Positions 52,368-62,428 are shown, counted from the first letter of the stretch. The stretch is DNA of 64,000 nt from Halomonas sp. KAO (GCF_015595025.1 NZ_JADNRL010000010.1:173712-237711); one strand, 5' to 3'. Notes: generated from the sequence alone by a model not told the origin. Numbers and translations: made by a program.

Positions 52368-53639
52368 ATGAGCGTCACTCTCGATGATATTCGCACCGCC
52401 GCCGAGCGCATCCGAGGCAGCGTGGAGCGTACCCCCTGCTTGCTCTCGCATACCCTGTCCCGCATCGCCGGCTGCGAACTCTACATCAAGTTCGAGAACC
52501 ACCAGTTCACCGCCGCCTTCAAGGAGCGCGGAGCACTCAATCACCTGCTGACGCTTGGCGAGCAGGAGCGACAGCGCGGCGTCATCGCCATGTCCGCCGG
52601 CAACCACGCCCAGGCGGTGGCCTATCACGCGGCACGCCTGGGCATCCGTGCCACCATCGTCATGCCTCGCCACACCCCCAACCTCAAGGTGCACAACACC
52701 CGCAAGCTGGGGGCGGAAGTTCACCTCGAGGGCGAAGGGGTGGCCGAGGCCGGCGAGGTCGCCCACCGCCTGGCCGCCGAACGCGACCTGGTCTTCGTGC
52801 ACCCCTACGACGACGAACGCATCATCGCCGGCCAGGGCACCATCGCCCTGGAGATGCTCGAGGACGCCCCGGACCTCGACACCCTGGTGATTCCCATCGG
52901 CGGCGGCGGGCTGATCAGTGGCAATGCCATCGCCGCCACCGAGCTCAAGCCCGGCATCGAGATCGTGGGCGTGCAGACCCGGCGCTTCCCCGCCATGCAG
53001 CAGGCGCTGGCCAACGAGGAGATCCAGTGTGGCCTGGCCACCCTGGCCGAGGGCATTGCGGTCAAGCAGCCCGGCAGGCTGACCCTGCCCATCGTGCGCG
53101 AGCGGGTACGCGATATCGTGCTGGTGGACGAACCGGAGATCGAGCGCGCCATCCTGCTGCTGCTGGAGATCGAGAAGAGCGTGGCCGAGGGCGCCGGCGC
53201 CGCCGGCCTGGCCGCCGTGCTCTCCGACCCCGAGCGCTATCGTGGACGCAAGGTGGGCCTGGTGCTGTGCGGCGGCAATATCGACATGCTGGCGCTCTCC
53301 TCGGTGATTCAGCGTGGCCTGGTGCGCACGGGACGAATCGTGCGCGTGCGCGTGGCGATCCCCGACGTCCCCGGTGCCCTGGCCGAGCAGACCCGACAGC
53401 TTGCCGAACAGCACGCCAACGTCATCCATATTGCCCACCACCGCACCTTTACCGACCTCTCGCTGCGCGCCACCGAAGTGGAAGCCACCCTGGAGACCCT
53501 GGGCAGCGACCACACCCATGAGGTGATCGAAGCGCTGCGCCGCGATGGCTACGACCCGGTACTGCCGGCCAACGAGGTCCACCCGGACGAGCGCTGGGCC
53601 GGCAGCGAGCGCCTTGAGACTGCAAGCGGTGCCGGCTAG
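52368..53639 (+). CDS. Threonine ammonia-lyase with ACT domain
   Basis: PLP-dependent enzyme converting threonine (or serine) to 2-oxobutyrate (or pyruvate) and ammonia, 423 residues. The PLP lysine lies in FTAAFKERGALNHL (about residue 50), the Gly loop in IGGGGLISGN (about 178), and SAGNHAQAVAYHA (about 75) is the usual stretch. A single ACT-like domain occupies about 325-400. This size fits the TdcB-plus-ACT class rather than the two-ACT E. coli IlvA. ATG at 52368 has AGGAG eleven bases upstream; an in-frame ATG at 52332 has none. Confidence 0.9.
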   Translation: MSVTLDDIRTAAERIRGSVERTPCLLSHTLSRIAGCELYIKFENHQFTAAFKERGALNHLLTLGEQERQRGVIAMSAGNHAQAVAYHAARLGIRATIVMPRHTPNLKVHNTRKLGAEVHLEGEGVAEAGEVAHRLAAERDLVFVHPYDDERIIAGQGTIALEMLEDAPDLDTLVIPIGGGGLISGNAIAATELKPGIEIVGVQTRRFPAMQQALANEEIQCGLATLAEGIAVKQPGRLTLPIVRERVRDIVLVDEPEIERAILLLLEIEKSVAEGAGAAGLAAVLSDPERYRGRKVGLVLCGGNIDMLALSSVIQRGLVRTGRIVRVRVAIPDVPGALAEQTRQLAEQHANVIHIAHHRTFTDLSLRATEVEATLETLGSDHTHEVIEALRRDGYDPVLPANEVHPDERWAGSERLETASGAG

Positions 53640-53695
53640 CCTGACTCGGCTGTCACACCGTTTCGATCACGCTCAGCGACACCGGGAGACCTCCT

Positions 53696-55000
53696 ATGGA
53701 ACTGACGAGTACGCTCAAGGTACTGGGCGAGTACAACCTGATGGTCGTGGTGGTGGGCCTGGGCGTATTGGCGCTGGCGACGCTGCTCCAGCGTTTCCGC
53801 GATGTTCCCTTCTCCTTTCCGATCATCCCTCTGGCCCTGGGCTATCTCGCCTTCGCCCTGCCCCTTGGCCTGACCCCACCGGATCCCGAGCGGCACGGCC
53901 GCCTGGCGCTACACCTGACCGAGGTCGGGGTGATCATCTCGTTGATGGGCGTGGGGTTGAAGATCGATCGCCTGCCGAGCCTGCGCACCTGGGGCTCCAC
54001 CTGGCGCCTGCTGGGCATCTGCATGCCGCTGTCGATCTTGGGCGTGGCCCTGCTGGGCTGGGGGATGCTGGGCCTGGCCCCCGCCGCCGCCGTGCTGCTT
54101 GGCGCCGTACTTGCCCCCACCGACCCGGTGCTGGCCTCGGACGTGCAGGTCGACGAGCCAGGAGAGGCGCCGGGTGAGGGTATCGATCCTCGACAGAGCG
54201 AGGATGAATTGCGCTTCACGCTGACCTCCGAGGCCGGCCTGAACGACGCCCTCGCCTTCCCCTTCACCTATCTCGCCCTGCTGATGCTTGCCGAGGGGAT
54301 GACGCCATCCGGCTGGCTGACGCAGTGGCTGCTCGTCGATGTGCTCTACAAGATCGTCGTGGGAGCCGGAGCGGGAGCCGCCATCGGCTGGTTGCTCGCC
54401 GCCATCCTGCTGCGGCTGCCGATCGAGACCGAACAGCAGAGGATGAAGGCCGGAACCGGAGCGCTGGCGGGTACGCTGCTGCTCTACGGCCTGACCGAGG
54501 CCGTCGGTGGTTACGGCTTCCTGGCGGTCTTCATCGGGGCGCTGACCATCAAGCATCGCGAAAGGACGCACCAGACCCACAGGTCGCTGCACACCTTCGC
54601 CGAGCAGTCGGAGCAGCTGCTGATGACCGGCATCCTGATCGCTCTGGGCGGTGCCATCGCCGGCGGGGTACTGGCTCCACTCACCTGGGAGGCCGCGCTG
54701 CTCGGCGTGCTGTTGATCTTCGTGATACGCCCGCTGGCCGGCCTTGTGGCGACATTGGGTAGCCGAAGGCTACCCTTCCTTGACCGCCTGATCGCCAGTT
54801 TCTTCGGCATTCGCGGTATCGGCTGTCTCTACTATCTCGCCTATGCGCTGCACAACGGCGACTTTCAAGACACCGAGCTGCTGTGGGCGACCTGCGCCTT
54901 TGTGGTGACACTCTCGATCTGCGTGCATGGCGTGATGGCCACCCCCGTCATGGCACTTCGCGAGCGGCGTCACCAGCGAGAACGCACAAGGTGCGGCTGA
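53696..55000 (+). CDS. CPA1-type sodium/proton antiporter
   Basis: Inner-membrane cation/proton antiporter, 434 residues and about twelve helices, in the Na_H_Exchanger family. Core motifs include GVIISLMGVGLKIDRLPSLR (about residues 82-101), VLLGAVLAPTDPVLASDVQV (about 135-154) and TSEAGLNDALAFPFTY (about 180), the ND motif of the CPA1 ion site. A halophile would use it for sodium and pH homeostasis. It lies 56 bp downstream of the threonine ammonia-lyase gene. Confidence 0.9.
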   Translation: MELTSTLKVLGEYNLMVVVVGLGVLALATLLQRFRDVPFSFPIIPLALGYLAFALPLGLTPPDPERHGRLALHLTEVGVIISLMGVGLKIDRLPSLRTWGSTWRLLGICMPLSILGVALLGWGMLGLAPAAAVLLGAVLAPTDPVLASDVQVDEPGEAPGEGIDPRQSEDELRFTLTSEAGLNDALAFPFTYLALLMLAEGMTPSGWLTQWLLVDVLYKIVVGAGAGAAIGWLLAAILLRLPIETEQQRMKAGTGALAGTLLLYGLTEAVGGYGFLAVFIGALTIKHRERTHQTHRSLHTFAEQSEQLLMTGILIALGGAIAGGVLAPLTWEAALLGVLLIFVIRPLAGLVATLGSRRLPFLDRLIASFFGIRGIGCLYYLAYALHNGDFQDTELLWATCAFVVTLSICVHGVMATPVMALRERRHQRERTRCG

Positions 55001-55102
55001 TGCCAGTAGGCCTCAACCCTGCCTCCCCCCTTGGAGGCATGGCACCATCGGACCTTCCGGCGTACCCTATACACCCTTCTGTACGTAAAATGAGACGAGG
55101 CG

Positions 55103-56836
55103 ATGAGCAGCAAGATCAAAGTCGAGGCCCCCCTGGTCATTCTCCACGGTGACGAGATGGCTCAGGTAGCCTTCGAGAAGATTCTCGACACCTTCGTGAC
55201 CTCCCGGCTAGAGATCCCCCTCGTCGAGATCGACCTCTCCGCCGAGAACCGCCTGGTGACCAATGGCCAGGTGGTGATCGATGCCGTGGAGGCGCTCAAG
55301 CACTACGGTGTGGGCATCAAGAATGCCGGCATGACGGTCAACCGCGCGCAGCTCGGCGAGCTGCTCGCCAAGCACCCGGACATCGACAGCAGCCGACTGC
55401 ATCCGCTGGCCACCAAATCCCCCAACGGCGCCATCCGCAAGGGCATCGGCGGCAATATCACCCGCGAGGACATCCAGTTCCGCAACCTGCTGGTCAAGCG
55501 CCCCGAGTGGGTCGGCCGCGATATCGTGGTCGACACCATGGACACCGGCGGCATCAAGGACAGCTTCAACGAGCTCTCCCGCGACACCGGCGTGGTCAGG
55601 CTGATGTTCGTGGGCTCCAGCGGTAACCCGGTGGAGCTCCACCGTCGCGAAGTGCAGAAGGGTGACCCCTGGCTGCTGGCAACCAATGACCTGGAGAAGG
55701 TCAAGGCCTGGGCACACCGCTTCTTCCAGCGCGCCATCGACGAGAAGCGCGATATCTATCTTGGCCTCAAGGATACCGTCATCGCCGGCTATGATGGCGT
55801 GATGCGTGCCGCCATCGAGACCATCTTCGAAGAGCACTACCGCGAGCAGGCCGAAGCCCTGGGTCTCAGCTACTTCTATGAGCTGATCGACGCCCAGGCC
55901 GCACGCCTGGTCGCCAACCCGCCGGAGCGGGCCATCTGGGGCGTGCCCGACAACAACACCGGGCGCAAGCTCTACAAGCTGGTCGAGCAGCTCAAGCAGT
56001 TCGGCATTCCCGACCGCAAGGCCCAGGTCTCCATCTCGCGCATGAGTGCCGGTGGCGGCGACCAGTACGGCAGCTTCAACGCCCCCGCCGACGAGGACGG
56101 CATCCTCAAGGTGATCGTCGACGGCGAGGAGAAGCATGCCCGCCACATCAAGAAGGGCGATCCGATCCTGTTGATGTCCAACGACCATGTGGCGATCAGG
56201 GATTGGGTACTGCAGGTATTCCGTGATGCCTCGCGCAAGAACAAGGAGGTCTACTTCGGCCTCAAGCGCGAGTACATGGAGTACGACGAGGTGTTCAGCA
56301 CCGTGATCACCGACGTGCGCCGCAAGCTGGCCGAAAACGACACCGCGCCGCCCTCGTTCATGATCATGCGGCCCTCCAGCCAGCTGACCAAGATGATCAC
56401 CGATCCGCCCCGCAACGCCCTCTACCCGGCGCAGAACCTGGACGGCGACATCTTCTCGGATATCTCCGCCGCCCTGGGCGGCAGCCTGGCCACCGCCAGC
56501 TCGATCATCGAGAGCAAGGACGGCACCATGCTGTTCGAGGCGCCCCATGGCACGGCCCACGATCTCTACCTCAAGTACCTGGAGACCGATGGCAAGGAGG
56601 CTCACTTCAACTCCTCCGCCCTGCTGTTCGCCGTGGCCAACGCCCTGGAGACCCTAGGCGAGCGTGAAGCGAACGCCGCGCTGATGGAGTACGCCCAGCG
56701 CCTCAAGGAGGCGCTGATCGACACCGTCGATGCCGGCTTCATCACCGGCGACCTCAAGGGCAAGACCAGCGATCCGGCTAGCGAGACCCTGGTCGATATG
56801 CAGGGCTTCCTCGACGCCGTGGCCAGCCGGCTCTGA
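55103..56836 (+). CDS. Isocitrate/isopropylmalate-family dehydrogenase, long (577-residue) form
   Basis: Likely NADP-dependent isocitrate dehydrogenase. The N-terminus VILHGDEMAQVAFEKIL and the ATKSPNGAIRKGIGG substrate-binding stretch (about residue 102) resemble eukaryotic-type (type II) enzymes. The C-terminal NLDGDIFSDISAALGGSL and FEAPHGTAHDLYL complete the active site. It is about 150 residues longer than typical homodimeric enzymes because of a central segment (about 150-400) with a repeated KKGDPILLMSNDHVAIRDWV / KGDPWLLATNDLEKVKAW motif. I do not recognise this insert. Strong terminator follows. Confidence 0.8.
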   Translation: MSSKIKVEAPLVILHGDEMAQVAFEKILDTFVTSRLEIPLVEIDLSAENRLVTNGQVVIDAVEALKHYGVGIKNAGMTVNRAQLGELLAKHPDIDSSRLHPLATKSPNGAIRKGIGGNITREDIQFRNLLVKRPEWVGRDIVVDTMDTGGIKDSFNELSRDTGVVRLMFVGSSGNPVELHRREVQKGDPWLLATNDLEKVKAWAHRFFQRAIDEKRDIYLGLKDTVIAGYDGVMRAAIETIFEEHYREQAEALGLSYFYELIDAQAARLVANPPERAIWGVPDNNTGRKLYKLVEQLKQFGIPDRKAQVSISRMSAGGGDQYGSFNAPADEDGILKVIVDGEEKHARHIKKGDPILLMSNDHVAIRDWVLQVFRDASRKNKEVYFGLKREYMEYDEVFSTVITDVRRKLAENDTAPPSFMIMRPSSQLTKMITDPPRNALYPAQNLDGDIFSDISAALGGSLATASSIIESKDGTMLFEAPHGTAHDLYLKYLETDGKEAHFNSSALLFAVANALETLGEREANAALMEYAQRLKEALIDTVDAGFITGDLKGKTSDPASETLVDMQGFLDAVASRL

Positions 56837-56875
56837 TCGCCCGACATCGCCGCTCGACATCGCGTTTGACCACCA

Positions 56876-56911
56876 CGGGGCCTGCCTTTGTGCAGGCCCC
56901 GTTGCGTTTTG
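56876..56911 (+). terminator. Intrinsic terminator of the isocitrate dehydrogenase gene
   Basis: Perfect ten-base stem CGGGGCCTGC / GCAGGCCCCG with a 6-base loop, followed by TTGCGTTTTG. It begins 39 bp after the stop codon. Confidence 0.9.
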
Positions 56912-56975
56912 CCACTCGCTACTGGCGTCAAAAATGCCGATACTGACTGCCATCCCACCTGCCGGAGACAGCCCC

Positions 56976-57218
56976 ATGAGCGAGCACGAACGCACCATCA
57001 TGGCCTTCGACGACCAGGGCCGAGAGGTGATGATCGACATCCAGGTCAGCGTCAAGGAACTCGGCGAGCTGACCCACGCCGGCCCGATCAGCGGCCCACC
57101 CAGCCTGCGCACCCGCGAGGGCCACCCGGTCAACTACCTGGGAGGCGGCGAGTTCTCGGTGACACTGCCCGGTGAGGAGGAAGCGATCTTTCGCACCGAC
57201 GACTCCGAGTTCGTCTGA
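56976..57218 (+). CDS. Small acidic hypothetical protein
   Basis: Predicted soluble protein of 80 residues, rich in Asp, Glu and Gly, with no cysteine or transmembrane segment. It begins MSEHERTIMAFDDQGREVMI and contains GPPSLRTREGHPVNYLGGGE. GGAGAC lies about ten bases before the ATG. It is followed 59 bp later by the YdhR-like gene in the same direction. I do not recognise a family; the codon pattern and ribosome-binding site support a real gene. Confidence 0.6.
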   Translation: MSEHERTIMAFDDQGREVMIDIQVSVKELGELTHAGPISGPPSLRTREGHPVNYLGGGEFSVTLPGEEEAIFRTDDSEFV

Positions 57219-57277
57219 CCCACGTCACGACGCCACCAGCCAGCCCCCCTCAATCCCCAACCGAAAGGAGGCCACAG

Positions 57278-57586
57278 ATGGCCGTAATTCTGCAGGTACA
57301 CTTCCCTTTCGACGGTCCCTTCGGCAAGGCAATGGTCAAGGCCATGACGCCACTGGCCAGATCCATCAACGATGAACCCGGCCTGATCTGGAAGATCTGG
57401 ACGGAGGACGAACAGGCCGGACGCGCTGGCGGCATCTACCTCTTCGCCACCCGCAAGGAGGCCGAGGCCTATCGACAGATGCATACCGCTCGCCTGGAAG
57501 GCATGGGCGTGACGGGCATCGAAGCGCAGATCCTCGAGGCCAACGAGGCACTATCCGCCATCAACGACGGCCCCATAGAGAGCTGA
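57278..57586 (+). CDS. YdhR-family putative mono-oxygenase
   Basis: Small ferredoxin-like-fold dimeric protein, 102 residues, matching the length of E. coli YdhR. The opening ILQVHFPFDGPFGKAM, the PGLIWKIWTEDEQAGRAGGI segment and YLFATRKEAEAY are family hallmarks. A catalytic role in aromatic or quinone oxidation has been proposed for the family but is unproven. CGAAAGGAGG precedes the ATG. A terminator hairpin lies 19 bp past the stop. Confidence 0.88.
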   Translation: MAVILQVHFPFDGPFGKAMVKAMTPLARSINDEPGLIWKIWTEDEQAGRAGGIYLFATRKEAEAYRQMHTARLEGMGVTGIEAQILEANEALSAINDGPIES

Positions 57587-57604
57587 GCGCCGGCGGTAGG
57601 GAAG

Positions 57605-57626
57605 CAGCCCGGCATCGGGCTGTTTC
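57605..57626 (+). terminator. Terminator-like hairpin after ydhR-like gene
   Basis: CAGCCCG-GCAT-CGGGCTG stem followed by TTTCC. It overlaps the first TTTCC-AATA-GGAAA palindrome by four bases. Confidence 0.6.
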
Positions 57627-57828
57627 CAATAGGAAAACCAGACCCTCGCCAAGGCCCCTGCACGTATCGTCACCCCTCATCCCCTCTCCTACGGTACCGG
57701 GCGCCCGGCTCAGGCCAGTCTCGCCCCCCCCTTGCCTGGCCTCTATCGGGGCAAGCCACTCCAACGCCCCCTTCGCTCCCCTCCGGGCCGGGATTCTTTT
57801 TACCGCCCATTGTTTCCAATAGGAAACA
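57623..57828. promoter_or_regulatory. Two copies of a TTTCC-AATA-GGAAA operator candidate upstream of gcvT
   Basis: The 14-bp palindrome TTTCCAATAGGAAA occurs at 57623-57636 and again at 57813-57826; the second copy is extended to TGTTTCC-AATA-GGAAACA (57811-57828). Both keep the same spacer orientation and are 190 bp apart. The second lies 85 bp before the gcvT start, where an operator would act. No glycine-riboswitch core was seen in this 326-bp gap. Confidence 0.6.
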
Positions 57829-57912
57829 TCGTCTACTCTAGGCGCTATGCTACCCGGTTGCCGCTATCCTTGAGGCACCCCGCTTCGTTATTTCCTGTTA
57901 TCGGAGGCCCCC

Positions 57913-59028
57913 ATGAGCGAGCTGAAACGCACCCCTCTCCATGATCTGCATGTCGAGCTCGGCGCCAAGCTGGTCCCCTTCGCCGGCTACGAGATGCCGG
58001 TTCAGTATCCACTGGGCGTGAAGAAGGAGCATGAGCACACGCGTACCGCCTGCGGGCTGTTCGATGTCTCGCACATGGGCCAGCTGCTGCTGCGTGGCCC
58101 CTCCCCCGCCGAGGCGCTGGAGACCCTGGTCCCCTCGGATATCGTCGGCCTGCCCGAAGGCATGCAGCGCTATGCGATGTTCACCAACGACGCCGGCGGC
58201 ATCCTCGACGACCTGATGGTGGCCAACACCGGCGACGAGCTCTATCTGGTGGTCAATGCCGCCTGCCGCGATCAGGATATCGCCCACCTGCGCGACAACC
58301 TGCCCGTGGGGCACGAGATCGAGGAGCTGGATCGCGGCCTGATCGCCATCCAGGGGCCGCAGACCGCCGAGGTGATGAAGCGTCTCTGCCCCGCCGCCAC
58401 CGAGCTGGTCTTCATGCAGCATGGCCACTTCGAGATCGACGGCATTCCGGTCTGGATCAGCCGCAGCGGCTACACCGGTGAAGACGGTTTCGAGATCTCG
58501 ATGCCCGCCGACCAGACCGACGCCCTGACTCGCCGCCTGCTGGCCGAGCCGGAGGTGGAGGCGATCGGCCTCGGCGCCCGCGACTCCCTGCGGCTGGAAG
58601 CCGGCCTGTGTCTCTACGGCCACGATATCGACACCACCACCCTGCCGGTTGAGGCCGGCCTGATCTGGGCCATCGCCAAGCCGCGCCGCAACGACGGCGA
58701 GCGCCCCGGCGGTTTCCCGGGTGCCGAGGCGATCCTCCACCAGGTCGAGGCCAAGGACCACACCCGCAAGCGGGTCGGCCTACTCGGCGAGGGGCGTGCC
58801 CCGGTGCGTGAAGGCGCCCCGCTGGTCGACGCCGACGGCAACACCATCGGCACCGTGACCTCCGGCGGTTTCGGCCCCAGCGTCGGCAAGCCGGTCGCCA
58901 TGGGATATCTGCCCATCGCCCATGCCGAGGTTGGCACCACCGTCTACGCCGAGGTGCGTGGCAAGCGCCTGCCCATGACCGTCAGCAAGACCCCGTTTAT
59001 CACCCCGGGCTACTACCGCGGCAAATAA
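57913..59028 (+). CDS. gcvT: Glycine cleavage system T protein (aminomethyltransferase)
   Basis: Transfers the methylene group from the lipoyl-bound aminomethyl intermediate to tetrahydrofolate, releasing ammonia; 371 residues, cytoplasmic. The segment LFDVSHMGQLLLRG (about residue 46), MFTNDAGGILDDLMV (about 92, with the folate-binding Asp) and ISRSGYTGEDGFEI (about 180) are diagnostic. GGAGG precedes the ATG. The partner genes gcvH and gcvP are not in the window. The serine transporter and sdaA follow, suggesting a glycine/serine catabolic module controlled by the upstream palindromes. Confidence 0.96.
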   Translation: MSELKRTPLHDLHVELGAKLVPFAGYEMPVQYPLGVKKEHEHTRTACGLFDVSHMGQLLLRGPSPAEALETLVPSDIVGLPEGMQRYAMFTNDAGGILDDLMVANTGDELYLVVNAACRDQDIAHLRDNLPVGHEIEELDRGLIAIQGPQTAEVMKRLCPAATELVFMQHGHFEIDGIPVWISRSGYTGEDGFEISMPADQTDALTRRLLAEPEVEAIGLGARDSLRLEAGLCLYGHDIDTTTLPVEAGLIWAIAKPRRNDGERPGGFPGAEAILHQVEAKDHTRKRVGLLGEGRAPVREGAPLVDADGNTIGTVTSGGFGPSVGKPVAMGYLPIAHAEVGTTVYAEVRGKRLPMTVSKTPFITPGYYRGK

Positions 59029-59200
59029 CGGCCACCCCAACTGACATACGCGGCGCTTGTACGGCAGACAACGCCCTGGGCCGCGACAGAAGTACCGCCT
59101 CCTGCCCTGGCGCCACCGCACCGGGGCAGGCTGCCATCCCAGGGCCGCTGATCCGGCCCCGGGGCAATCCAGCACGCTTCCAACCACCGAGAGACCCTCG

Positions 59201-60424
59201 ATGACTTCCACCCTGAACGCCCTCTTCGGCCCCCTGATGCGCCTGGGCCTGATCACCCAGATTGCCATCGGTATCGTCTGCGGCATCCTGCTCGCCTCCC
59301 TCTCTCCGGGGCTCGCACTCTCGTTTTCACTGCTCGGCGAGCTGTTCGTCTCGGCCCTCAAGGCCGTGGCCCCGATCCTGGTCTTCGTGCTGGTGGCGAC
59401 CGCCATCGCCGGTCATCGCAAGGGACAACCCACCCATATTCGCGGCGTGCTGCTGCTCTATGTGATCGGCACCCTGGTGGCGGCGCTGGTCGCCGTGGTG
59501 GCAAGCTTCACCTTCCCCACCACCCTGACGCTCGATATGCCCGAGGTCAGCGGCAACCCGCCGGGCGGCATCATCGAGATCCTGCGCAACCTGCTGCTCA
59601 ACGCCGTTGCCAACCCGGTCAGCGCACTGATGGAGGCCAACTTCATCGCCATCCTGGCCTGGGCCATCGGCCTCGGCCTGATGCTGCGCCACGCCAGCGA
59701 CAGCACCCGTAACACCCTCAACGACCTCTCCGAGGCGGTCTCGGGCATCGTTCGCGTGGTCATTCGTTTCGCCCCCCTGGGCATCTTCGGCCTGGTCGCC
59801 AACACCCTGGCCGAGGCGGGACTGGGCGCCCTGCTCGAGTATGGGCAGCTGCTGGGCGTCATCGTCGGCTGCATGCTGTTCGTGGCACTGGTGACCAACC
59901 CGCTGATCGTCTTCTGGCAGACCCGCCGCAACCCCTACCCGCTGGTCTTCGCCTGCCTGCGCGGCAGCGCCATCACCGCCTTCTTCACGCGCAGCTCGGC
60001 GGCGAACATCCCGGTCAACATGGCGCTCTGCGAGCGCCTCGAGCTGGACCCCGACACCTATGCCATCTCCATCCCGCTGGGCGCTACCGTCAACATGGCC
60101 GGCGCGGCGATCACCATCTCGGTGATCACCCTGGCCGCGGCCAATACCCTGGGGATCAGCGTCGACTTCCCCACGGCCCTGCTGCTGTGCGTGGTCTCGG
60201 CACTGGCCGCCTGTGGCGTCTCGGGCGTCGCCGGCGGCTCGCTGCTGCTGATTCCCATGGCCGCCAGCCTGTTCGGCATCTCCACCGATGTGGCCATGCA
60301 GGTCGTCGCCATCGGCTTCGTGATCAGCGTGGTGCAGGACTCCACCGAAACCGCGCTGAACTCCTCCACCGACGTGCTGTTTACCGCGGCCGCCTGCCGC
60401 GCCGCGGAGAGCCGCCAGAACTGA
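59201..60424 (+). CDS. sstT: Sodium/serine (threonine) symporter, SstT-type
   Basis: Inner-membrane dicarboxylate/amino-acid:cation symporter-family protein, 407 residues, matching SstT in length and sequence. Family stretches include [20 protein letters not shown] (about residues 55-75), the hairpin [20 protein letters not shown] (about 263) and [15 protein letters not shown] (about 293). It imports serine and threonine with sodium. The ATG at 59201 follows CCGAGAGACC. The 172-bp gap after gcvT contains nothing I can assign. The next gene degrades serine. Confidence 0.92.
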   Translation: MTSTLNALFGPLMRLGLITQIAIGIVCGILLASLSPGLALSFSLLGELFVSALKAVAPILVFVLVATAIAGHRKGQPTHIRGVLLLYVIGTLVAALVAVVASFTFPTTLTLDMPEVSGNPPGGIIEILRNLLLNAVANPVSALMEANFIAILAWAIGLGLMLRHASDSTRNTLNDLSEAVSGIVRVVIRFAPLGIFGLVANTLAEAGLGALLEYGQLLGVIVGCMLFVALVTNPLIVFWQTRRNPYPLVFACLRGSAITAFFTRSSAANIPVNMALCERLELDPDTYAISIPLGATVNMAGAAITISVITLAAANTLGISVDFPTALLLCVVSALAACGVSGVAGGSLLLIPMAASLFGISTDVAMQVVAIGFVISVVQDSTETALNSSTDVLFTAAACRAAESRQN

Positions 60425-60488
60425 CCCGTGTCACTCGAACAGCCGTCACATATCAAGCGGTCACTCAGACAACAAAAGGTGAATGACT

Positions 60489-61868
60489 ATGTCCATCAGC
60501 GTCTTTGACCTGTTCAAGATCGGCGTGGGACCCTCGAGCTCACACACCGTGGGCCCGATGCGGGCCGCCTACGACTTCGTCGGCGAGCTCAACGAGCGTG
60601 ATCTGCTGACCCGTGTGGCCCGCGTGGAGGTCCAGCTCTTCGGCTCGCTCTCCGCCACCGGCATCGGCCACGGCACCGATCACGCGGTGATCATGGGCCT
60701 GATGGGCGAGCGGCCCGACAGCATTGACCCCGACATCATCGCGCCGGCCATCGAGGAGCTGAAGGAGTCGGAGGCACTGCTCCTGGATGACCGCCACAGC
60801 GTCCCCTTCCGCTGGATCCGTGACATGCAGCTGCTCGAGGAGAACCTGCCCCATCACCCCAACGCCATGCGCCTGATCGCCCATGGCCACGGCGATGAGC
60901 TCTACCGCAACACCTACTACTCGGTGGGCGGCGGCTTCGTCGTCGACGAGGCCCAGGCCGCCGAAGGGGAGCTGGATACCGACCGGACCGAGCTGCCCTT
61001 CGACTTCCAGACCGGCGACGAGCTGTTGCGCATGTGCCATGAGCACGGCCTGCGCATCAGCGAGCTGATGCTTGAGAACGAGAAGGCGTGGCGCAGCGAG
61101 GCGGAGATCCGTGAGGGCCTGCTGACCATCTGGACGGCGATGCAGGCGTGCATCGAGAAGGGCATGGAAGCCGAAGGCGTGCTGCCCGGCGGACTCAACG
61201 TCAAGCGTCGCGCCAGGAGCCTGCACCAGCGCATGCTGGCCAGCGAGGATGACCACTCGTTGATCGCCTCCACCATGTCCGCCATGGACTGGGTCAACCT
61301 CTATGCGCTGGCGGTCAACGAGGAGAACGCCGCCGGTGGCCGCATGGTCACCGCGCCCACCAACGGCGCGGCGGGGATTATCCCGGCGGTGCTCCAGTAC
61401 TACATGCAGTTCCGCAAGGGCGCCTGCGAGCGCGACGTGGTGGACTTCCTGCTGGCGGCCGGCGCCGTGGGCATCCTGTGCAAGAAGAACGCCTCCATCT
61501 CCGGTGCCGAGGTGGGCTGTCAGGGCGAGGTGGGCTCGGCCTGCGCCATGGCCGCCGCCGGCCTCACCGAGGTGATGGGCGGCAGCGTCGACCAGGTGGA
61601 GAACGCCGCGGAGATCGGCCTGGAGCACAACCTGGGACTGACCTGCGATCCGGTGGGGGGGCTGGTGCAGGTGCCCTGCATCGAGCGCAACGCCATCGCC
61701 TCGGTGAAGGCGATCAACGCCGCCCAGATGGCGCTGCGTGGTGACGGCAAGCAGTTCATCTCCCTGGACAAGGTGATCCGCACCATGCGTGATACCGGTG
61801 CCGACATGCAGGAGAAGTACAAGGAGACCTCGAAGGGCGGCCTCGCCGTCAACGCCATCGAGTGTTGA
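60489..61868 (+). CDS. sdaA: L-serine ammonia-lyase, iron-sulfur type
   Basis: Oxygen-sensitive [4Fe-4S] enzyme converting L-serine to pyruvate and ammonia, 459 residues. The domain-1 motif [18 protein letters not shown] (about residues 10-27) and [14 protein letters not shown] in the catalytic domain are typical. Cluster cysteines lie in [10 protein letters not shown] (about residue 343) and in [18 protein letters not shown] (about 383 and 394). ATG 60489 is nine bases after AAGG; the ATG six bases earlier is too close. Downstream, a molybdate-binding-protein relic follows in the same frame. Confidence 0.95.
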   Translation: MSISVFDLFKIGVGPSSSHTVGPMRAAYDFVGELNERDLLTRVARVEVQLFGSLSATGIGHGTDHAVIMGLMGERPDSIDPDIIAPAIEELKESEALLLDDRHSVPFRWIRDMQLLEENLPHHPNAMRLIAHGHGDELYRNTYYSVGGGFVVDEAQAAEGELDTDRTELPFDFQTGDELLRMCHEHGLRISELMLENEKAWRSEAEIREGLLTIWTAMQACIEKGMEAEGVLPGGLNVKRRARSLHQRMLASEDDHSLIASTMSAMDWVNLYALAVNEENAAGGRMVTAPTNGAAGIIPAVLQYYMQFRKGACERDVVDFLLAAGAVGILCKKNASISGAEVGCQGEVGSACAMAAAGLTEVMGGSVDQVENAAEIGLEHNLGLTCDPVGGLVQVPCIERNAIASVKAINAAQMALRGDGKQFISLDKVIRTMRDTGADMQEKYKETSKGGLAVNAIEC

Positions 61869-61883
61869 GGCACGCATCGACGA

Positions 61884-62420
61884 GAGGGACCGGTTGTCCT
61901 CTTCGCCCGAAACCGCCTCTGCGGCCTTGCACAGCCCGGCCTGGACGTCTCGTCCGAGACCCTGCTGGAAGTCATGCTGTCCGATGACACCAGGCTCGGC
62001 ACCTCGACCCCCGGCGCCGACCCATCGGGCGACTACGCCTGGGAGCTTTTCGCCAGGGCAGACATGGTGCGTGAAGGCGCCCAGGCCGCATTGGAGCACA
62101 AGGCCATACAGCTGACGGGCGGCCCCGACAGCGCCCCGGCCCCCGAAGGGCGCAACACCTATGGCTGGGTGATGGAGAGCAACCGAGCGGACCTGTTCCT
62201 GACCTACTGCACCAACGCAGTGCTGGCACAGCGCGAGGTGGCCGACCTGCAGATCGTGCAGGTGCCCGAGGCCCTGTCGGTCGGCGCCGATTACGGCCTG
62301 ATGGTGCTGAACGACGCCCCGGCGTCGGCTTGGCGGCTGGCGCTTCATATCCTCTCGCCGGCGGGACAAGGCGTGCTGGCAAAGTACGGCTTCGACGCGC
62401 CAGGCCTGCCGAAAGAGTGA
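61884..62420 (+). pseudogene. ModA-like substrate-binding protein, N-terminally truncated
   Basis: The frame after the sdaA stop reads PVVLFARNRLCGLAQPGLDV, then LLEVMLSDDTRLGTSTPGAD, NTYGWVMESNRADLFLTYCT and [16 protein letters not shown], ending at a TGA. This is the C-terminal two-thirds of a molybdate-type periplasmic binding protein (SBP_bac_11 family). The signal peptide and first domain are absent; an internal ATG at 61974 has no ribosome-binding site. It is in the same frame as sdaA, separated only by the sdaA stop codon. Probably not functional. Confidence 0.75.
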
Positions 62421-62428
62421 CGTCAGGT

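Noticed and set aside
57587..57912. Glycine riboswitch upstream of gcvT
   Set aside because: I could not find the paired glycine-aptamer cores on the plus strand; the palindromes explain the region better.
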